DNA from: Paracoccaceae bacterium | GTDB taxonomy: Bacteria; Pseudomonadota; Alphaproteobacteria; Rhodobacterales; Rhodobacteraceae | DNA: 64,000 nucleotides | Reading direction: 5' to 3' | Assembly (NCBI GenBank): GCA_026989355.1 | Contig: JALSJM010000013.1 | Coordinates: 62,001-126,000, forward strand | Shown: positions 59,297 to 64,000 of the stretch, piece after piece | Layout: every line of letters starts with the position of its first letter | Numbering within the stretch: the stretch's first letter is position 1 | Made by a program: the position numbers and the translations under genes | Notes under the pieces: generated by a model | What the model was told of the DNA's origin: nothing | The model's database searches: none | The model's input: only the letters and a program-made list of their open reading frames with translations

Positions 59297-62200
59297 ATGA
59301 GCGACACCGTCGGCCATAGCGCAGCCCGGGTTACCGTCAGCGGTGCGCCCGAGGGCTTTGATGCGCGGGTGCTGTTGCGCGAGCTCGGACAGGGCGAAAA
59401 GGCGCTCCGGGGCGGCGGCGGGCCGCGTGCGGTCATCCACATTGCCCGTGATGCCCGCCGTCTTGAAATGATGCGCGCGGCACTGGCCTTCTTTGCGCCG
59501 GAACTGCCGGTGCTTGATCTTCCGGCCTGGGATTGCCTGCCCTATGATCGGGTTTCGCCCAATCCCGATATCTCGGCGCGGCGGATGGCCACCCTGGCGG
59601 CGCTGGCGCTCGGGCAGGTGCCAGGGCGTTTCGCGCTGCTGACCACGCTTGCCGCCGCCGGCCAGTATCTGCCGCCGCGCGACACGCTGCGCGACAGCGC
59701 CTTCATCGCTGAAACCGGCCGCCGGATCGATGAGGAAACCCTGCGCGCCTGGCTGGCCCGTATGGGGTTTTCACGGGCCTCCACCGTTTCCGAACCCGGC
59801 GATTACGCGGTGCGCGGCGGCATCATCGACATCTACCCCCCCGGCGGGGCGGGGCCGGTGCGCCTTGACCTGTTCGGCGATGTGCTTGACAGCGCGCGCC
59901 GGTTCGATCCCGTCACCCAGAGGACGGTGGAAAAACTTGATCGGGTGGAACTGGCGCCGGCCAGCGAAATCATCCTGGATGCGGCCGCGATCCGCCGTTT
60001 TCGCCAGAACTATCGTATCGAATTCGGCGCCGCCGGAAGTGACGACCCCCTTTACGAGGCGATCAGCGAAGGGCGCAAGCATCAGGGAGCCGAGCACTGG
60101 CTGCCCTTCTTCCACCCGCGGCTGGAAACCCTGTTCGATTATCTTCCGCAGGCGCCGGTTCTGCTTGACGATCAGTTCGAGGCGGCCCGGCGCGCCCGTT
60201 GGGAAAGCATTGCCGATCAGTATGCCGTGCGCCGCGATGCGATGACTGCAAAAAACCGGCTCGACAGTGTCTACAAGCCTTGCCCACCGGAGCTTCTCTA
60301 TCTTGATAATGCCGCCTGGGAAAAGGCAACCGCGCCGCTCCGGGTGCTTTCGCTGACGGCCTTGCCGCGGGCCACGGGGCCGGGGGTGATCGATGCCGGG
60401 GGGCGGATCGGGCGTGATTTCGCGCCGGAAAGACAGAATGAAAGTATTAATCTTTTCAAGGTGCTTTCCGATCATATTGAAGAAAAGCGTGAAGCAGGTG
60501 AGGTGATCATTACCAGCTTTTCCGAAGGCGCGCGCGAGCGCCTTCAGGGCCTGCTGGCCGACGAGGGTCTGACCGACGCCCGTCCGATCGGCGACTGGCG
60601 CGATGTGCCGGCGCCCGAAAAAGACCGTCGCGGCGGGGTGCATCTGGCGGTCTGGCCGCTCGAACGCGGTTTCGAGGCGCCGGAGGAGGGGCTGTGCGTG
60701 ATCTCGGAACAGGACGTTCTGGGGGATCGGCTGGTCCGCCCGGCACGGCGGCGGCGGCGGGCCGAGAATTTTCTGACCGAGGCTCAGAGCCTCAGCCCCG
60801 GCGATCTGGTGGTGCATGTGGAGCACGGGGTGGGCCGTTTCAGCGGGCTTGAAACGGTGCGCGCCATGGGGGCCGCTCATGAATGCCTGGCGCTCGAATA
60901 TGCCGGCGGCGATCGCCTGTTCCTGCCGGTCGAGAACATCGAGCTTCTGTCGCGATACGGCCATGAGGAAGGCCTGCTCGACCGTCTCGGATCGGGTGCC
61001 TGGCAGGCCAGGAAGGCGCGGCTGAAGAAACGGCTGCGCGAAACCGCCGAACGGCTGATCCGGCTGGCTGCCGAACGCGCCCTGCGCAAGGCCCCGGTGC
61101 TGGAGCCGCCGACCCATGCGTGGGAAGAGTTTTCCGCCCGCTTCCCCTGGCAGGAAACCGAGGATCAGCTGGACGCGATCGACGACGTTCTGGCCGATCT
61201 GGCCTCGGGGAATCCGATGGATCGCCTCATTTGCGGCGATGTGGGTTTCGGCAAGACGGAAGTTGCCATGCGCGCGGCCTTCGTGGCCGCGATGAACGGT
61301 TTTCAGGTGGCGGTGATTGCGCCCACCACGCTGCTTGCCCGCCAGCATTACAAGAGCTTCGCCGAGCGTTTCCGCGGCTTTCCGTTGAAGGTGGGGCAGC
61401 TTTCCCGCTTCGTGAGCGCAAAAGAGGCCGCCGCCACCCGCGCCGGGCTGACCGACGGCACGGTGGATATCGTGATCGGCACCCATGCGCTGCTTGCGAA
61501 ATCCGTGCAGTTTCGTAACCTCGGCCTGCTGGTGATCGACGAAGAGCAGCGCTTTGGCGTGACCCACAAGGAACGGCTGAAGGAAATGCGTTCGGATGTG
61601 CATGTGCTGACCCTTACCGCCACACCGATTCCGCGCACGCTGCAGATGTCGCTTTCGGGGGTGCGCGATCTTTCGGTGATCGCCACACCGCCTGTCGATC
61701 GGCTGGCGATCCGCACCTATATCAGTGAATTCGATGCCGTCACCATCCGCGAGGCGCTGTTGCGCGAGCATTACCGGGGCGGGCAGAGCTTCTACGTGGT
61801 GCCGCGCGTCAGCGACATTGCCGAGATCGAGGAATTTCTGCGCGAACAGGTGCCCGAGGTCAGTTTCGTGGTGGCCCATGCGCAGATGCCCGCCGGCGAA
61901 CTGGACCAGCGCATGAATGCCTTTTATGATGGCAAACACGATGTGCTTCTGGCCACCGCAATCGTGGAAAGCGGGCTCGACATTCCCACTGCCAACACCA
62001 TGATCATCCACCGTGCCGACAGGTTCGGCCTTGCCCAGCTCTATCAGATCCGCGGGCGGGTGGGGCGCTCGAAAACCCGCGCCTATGCCTATCTGACAAC
62101 CAGGCCCCGCGTGCCGCTGACCCCGGCCGCCGAAAAGCGCCTGCGGGTGCTGGGCGCGCTTGACAGCCTTGGCGCCGGTTTCACGCTTGCCAGCCAGGAT

Positions 62201-62824
62201 CTGGAGATACGCGGCGCAGGCAACATTCTGGGTGAAGAGCAATCGGGCCAGGTGCGCGAGGTGGGTCACGAACTTTACCAGCAGATGCTGGAAGAGGCGA
62301 TTGCCAGGCTGAAATCGGGCGAGGGCGAAGGGCTTGCCGAATTCGATGGCCAGTGGTCGCCCCGGATCAATCTCGGCGTAACGGTGCTGATTCCCGAGGA
62401 TTACGTGCCCGATCTCGATGTGCGCCTTGGCCTTTACCGCCGTCTTTCGGGGCTTTCCACCAAGGTGGAGCTCGAAGGCTTCGCCGCCGAGCTGATCGAT
62501 CGTTTCGGCAAGCTGCCGCCCGAGGTGAACACCCTCCTGCTGGTGGTGCGCGTAAAGGCCATGTGCAAGCGTGCCGGCATCGCGCGGCTCGATGCGGGTC
62601 CGAAAGGGGCAACGATCCAGTTCCACAACGACAGATTCGCCTCGCCCCGCGGCCTGGTGGAATTCATTGAAAGTCAGCGCGGCCTTGCCAGGGTGCGTGA
62701 CAACCGGATCGTGCTGCGGCGCGACTGGAAATCGGCGGCCGATCGGGTGAAGGGCGTTTTCGCCATTGCCCGCGATCTGGCGCAGAAGGTGGCCGAGGAA
62801 GAAAAGCGCGCGAAAAGGCGATAG
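59297..62824 (+). CDS. mfd: transcription-repair coupling factor
   Basis: 1175 aa. Removes RNA polymerase stalled at DNA damage and recruits UvrA. N-terminal UvrB-like domains (AWDCLPYDRVSPNPDI; YAVRGGIIDIYPPG), RNA-polymerase interaction domain (GDLVVHVEHGVGRFSGLE), helicase Walker A CGDVGFGKTEVAM at about 645 and DEEQRFG Walker B at about 748, TATPIPRT, QxxGRxGR (QIRGRVGRS), and a C-terminal TRCF domain. The ATG at 59297 has ggaagag upstream and is preferred over earlier in-frame codons. Confidence 0.95.
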   Translation: MSDTVGHSAARVTVSGAPEGFDARVLLRELGQGEKALRGGGGPRAVIHIARDARRLEMMRAALAFFAPELPVLDLPAWDCLPYDRVSPNPDISARRMATLAALALGQVPGRFALLTTLAAAGQYLPPRDTLRDSAFIAETGRRIDEETLRAWLARMGFSRASTVSEPGDYAVRGGIIDIYPPGGAGPVRLDLFGDVLDSARRFDPVTQRTVEKLDRVELAPASEIILDAAAIRRFRQNYRIEFGAAGSDDPLYEAISEGRKHQGAEHWLPFFHPRLETLFDYLPQAPVLLDDQFEAARRARWESIADQYAVRRDAMTAKNRLDSVYKPCPPELLYLDNAAWEKATAPLRVLSLTALPRATGPGVIDAGGRIGRDFAPERQNESINLFKVLSDHIEEKREAGEVIITSFSEGARERLQGLLADEGLTDARPIGDWRDVPAPEKDRRGGVHLAVWPLERGFEAPEEGLCVISEQDVLGDRLVRPARRRRRAENFLTEAQSLSPGDLVVHVEHGVGRFSGLETVRAMGAAHECLALEYAGGDRLFLPVENIELLSRYGHEEGLLDRLGSGAWQARKARLKKRLRETAERLIRLAAERALRKAPVLEPPTHAWEEFSARFPWQETEDQLDAIDDVLADLASGNPMDRLICGDVGFGKTEVAMRAAFVAAMNGFQVAVIAPTTLLARQHYKSFAERFRGFPLKVGQLSRFVSAKEAAATRAGLTDGTVDIVIGTHALLAKSVQFRNLGLLVIDEEQRFGVTHKERLKEMRSDVHVLTLTATPIPRTLQMSLSGVRDLSVIATPPVDRLAIRTYISEFDAVTIREALLREHYRGGQSFYVVPRVSDIAEIEEFLREQVPEVSFVVAHAQMPAGELDQRMNAFYDGKHDVLLATAIVESGLDIPTANTMIIHRADRFGLAQLYQIRGRVGRSKTRAYAYLTTRPRVPLTPAAEKRLRVLGALDSLGAGFTLASQDLEIRGAGNILGEEQSGQVREVGHELYQQMLEEAIARLKSGEGEGLAEFDGQWSPRINLGVTVLIPEDYVPDLDVRLGLYRRLSGLSTKVELEGFAAELIDRFGKLPPEVNTLLLVVRVKAMCKRAGIARLDAGPKGATIQFHNDRFASPRGLVEFIESQRGLARVRDNRIVLRRDWKSAADRVKGVFAIARDLAQKVAEEEKRAKRR

Positions 62825-62921
62825 GCGCGTGGCGTCCGCTGCCGGCGCGCCATCCGGTGTGCCATGGGTGCGGCCCGGCCACCCGGCAGAGCCTTGCCGC
62901 GGCCGCTGACGGGCGGGTTTT

Positions 62922-63998
62922 TCAGGCTTCCCCGTCCGGTTCGTGGCGGATGCGGTGCATCAGCAGAAGGGCGCCGGCAAGGCAGATGAAGATACCGGTG
63001 GCCAGGGGCACCGGCGTGCCGTCGAAGGCAAGCCCCAGGGGAGCGGCGATCAGCACTGCGGCCACGGTCGAGACCGCGCCGATCACCGAGGCGGCCATGC
63101 CGGCGATATGCCCCATCGGCTCCATCGCAATGGCACCGACATTGCCCAGCGTGAGGCCGATCATGAAGAACAGCGATGCCTGCCACAGCACATAGGCAGC
63201 CAGTGCCGGTGCGCCTTCAAGCAGCCGTGCGGCGAAGAGCGCCAGCACCAGCCCCGTTATCGTCAGGCCACCGATCAGCGCCCGGTGCACCATGCGCCGC
63301 ATTCCAAGCCTCATCACCAGCCTTGCGTTCAGAACATTGGCGCTGGCCGTTACCATGGAAATGCCTCCGAACCAGTAGGGAAAGTTGTCACCCTGACCGA
63401 AGGTGATGTCGAAGATCGGCTGGGTCGAGGAGAGCATGGCGAACAGCGCCCCGAAGATCAGCGACTGGATGAGGATGGCCCTGCGCACCACCGGGTGGGC
63501 AAGCACCGCGCAGAGGGCGGAGGCAAGCGTATCCGGTGCCAGCGGGCGGCGGTTTTCGGGTGCCAGGGTCTCGGGCTGGCGCAGTCCGACCCAGAGCGCC
63601 GAGATCAGCGCGAAGATCACGAAGCTTGCGAACAGCCCGCGCCAGCCCGCGAAATGGCTGATCAATGCGCCGAGCGCGGGTGCAAACACCGGCACGAGCG
63701 AAAAGATCAGCATTACCAGCGACATCAGCCGCGCCATTGTCCGGCCCGCGTAAAGATCGCGGATGATCGCCAGCGACACGATCCGTGGCCCGGCGGCCCC
63801 GATTCCCTGCAGCAGGCGGGCGGCCAGCAGCAGTTCGAGCGATTGCGCGAGCGCCCCGAAAAGTGCTCCGAGGATATAAAGGCCGACACCGGCCAGAAGC
63901 ACCGGCTTGCGGCCGAAGGCATCCGAAAGCGGGCCGGTAACGAACGTGCCGAAACCCATGCCCAGCACGAAGCTTGTCAGTACCAGCTGGGCGCGGTT
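62922..63998 (-). CDS. Bcr/CflA-type MFS drug efflux transporter (partial, N-terminus outside window)
   Basis: The minus strand is open from 63998 to the TGA at 62922 (358 codons) and must begin beyond the window. It enters inside helix 2 (RAQLVLTSFVLGMGFGTFVTGPLSDAFGRKPVLLAG, the MFS motif A GPLSDAFGRKP) and continues through about ten further helices. GIGAAGPRIVSLAIIRDLYAG matches the Bcr/CflA/TcaB subfamily, which exports bicyclomycin, chloramphenicol or other compounds. Confidence 0.88.
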   Translation of the reverse strand, partial: NRAQLVLTSFVLGMGFGTFVTGPLSDAFGRKPVLLAGVGLYILGALFGALAQSLELLLAARLLQGIGAAGPRIVSLAIIRDLYAGRTMARLMSLVMLIFSLVPVFAPALGALISHFAGWRGLFASFVIFALISALWVGLRQPETLAPENRRPLAPDTLASALCAVLAHPVVRRAILIQSLIFGALFAMLSSTQPIFDITFGQGDNFPYWFGGISMVTASANVLNARLVMRLGMRRMVHRALIGGLTITGLVLALFAARLLEGAPALAAYVLWQASLFFMIGLTLGNVGAIAMEPMGHIAGMAASVIGAVSTVAAVLIAAPLGLAFDGTPVPLATGIFICLAGALLLMHRIRHEPDGEA

Positions 63999-64000
63999 CG

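Noticed and set aside
59771-62626. 951-codon minus-strand open frame opposite mfd
   Set aside because: Shadow frame produced by codon bias; mfd motifs are complete on the plus strand.

Overview
The window looks like a chromosomal segment of a GC-rich alphaproteobacterium, most likely a member of the Rhodobacterales (Rhodobacter/Roseobacter relatives). The reasons are the gene order dusB-ntrB-ntrC-ntrY-ntrX-trkA-trkH-hfq-hflX, an NtrC that lacks the sigma-54 contact motif, a DksA with a single cysteine, a TakP-like TRAP operon, and several small families that I know mainly from this order. Coding density is high. I see no phage, insertion sequence, integrase, rRNA or CRISPR array, so this is core chromosome with a few accessory modules. 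Genes at both ends are cut by the window (a sensor kinase at the left, an MFS transporter at the right).

Layout. 1-5932: a Cache-type sensor kinase divergent from a three-gene TRAP operon (binding protein, small permease, unusually large permease) with a strong hairpin after the binding-protein gene. 6081-12300: bpt, a DUF2852 gene broken by a 13-bp tandem duplication, glnE, a small conserved protein, an AT-rich island with an inverted repeat, and an orphan PIN protein. 12297-18496 (minus strand): an M48 protease, a DedA protein and a small membrane protein, then a tightly packed operon reading moxR, GNAT, DUF2927 lipoprotein, small membrane protein, VWA/CoxE-like protein. 18670-27190: dksA, a flavin monooxygenase, an ECF sigma/anti-sigma pair, an Lrp regulator divergent from a PLP decarboxylase across a perfect inverted repeat, a DUF2235 hydrolase, and metF divergent from a metR-like regulator.

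27284-40608 is the best understood block: suhB-like phosphatase, then dusB-ntrB-ntrC, ntrY-ntrX, trkA-trkH and hfq-hflX. It covers nitrogen sensing, potassium uptake, riboregulation and ribosome rescue. With glnE at 7.5 kb, the window carries much of the nitrogen-control circuitry (NtrBC sensing, GlnE acting on glutamine synthetase). 40620-47395 holds a Na/Pi symporter-like protein, a PQQ-type sugar dehydrogenase, tRNA-Ser(CGA), a TPR sulfotransferase and a DUF2059-like secreted protein. 47471-50408 holds a lipoprotein and a three-gene C1 module (methyl-THF:corrinoid methyltransferase, MTHFR-like protein, small 'virulence factor' protein). 50743-64000 holds ppx/gppA-rlmE, a META-like secreted protein, a penicillin-acylase-type hydrolase, a beta-hydroxyacid dehydrogenase, a SYLF protein with a near-consensus promoter, hemB, a membrane protein often named for SufBCD, mfd, and a Bcr/CflA-type MFS exporter.

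The points most worth a second look are the 13-bp duplication that splits the DUF2852 gene, the MoxR-to-VWA operon with its three passenger genes, several inverted repeats in regulatory gaps, the intercistronic hairpin in the TRAP operon, the C-terminal tail on the DUF2235 protein, and the C1 module that lacks its usual corrinoid partners.
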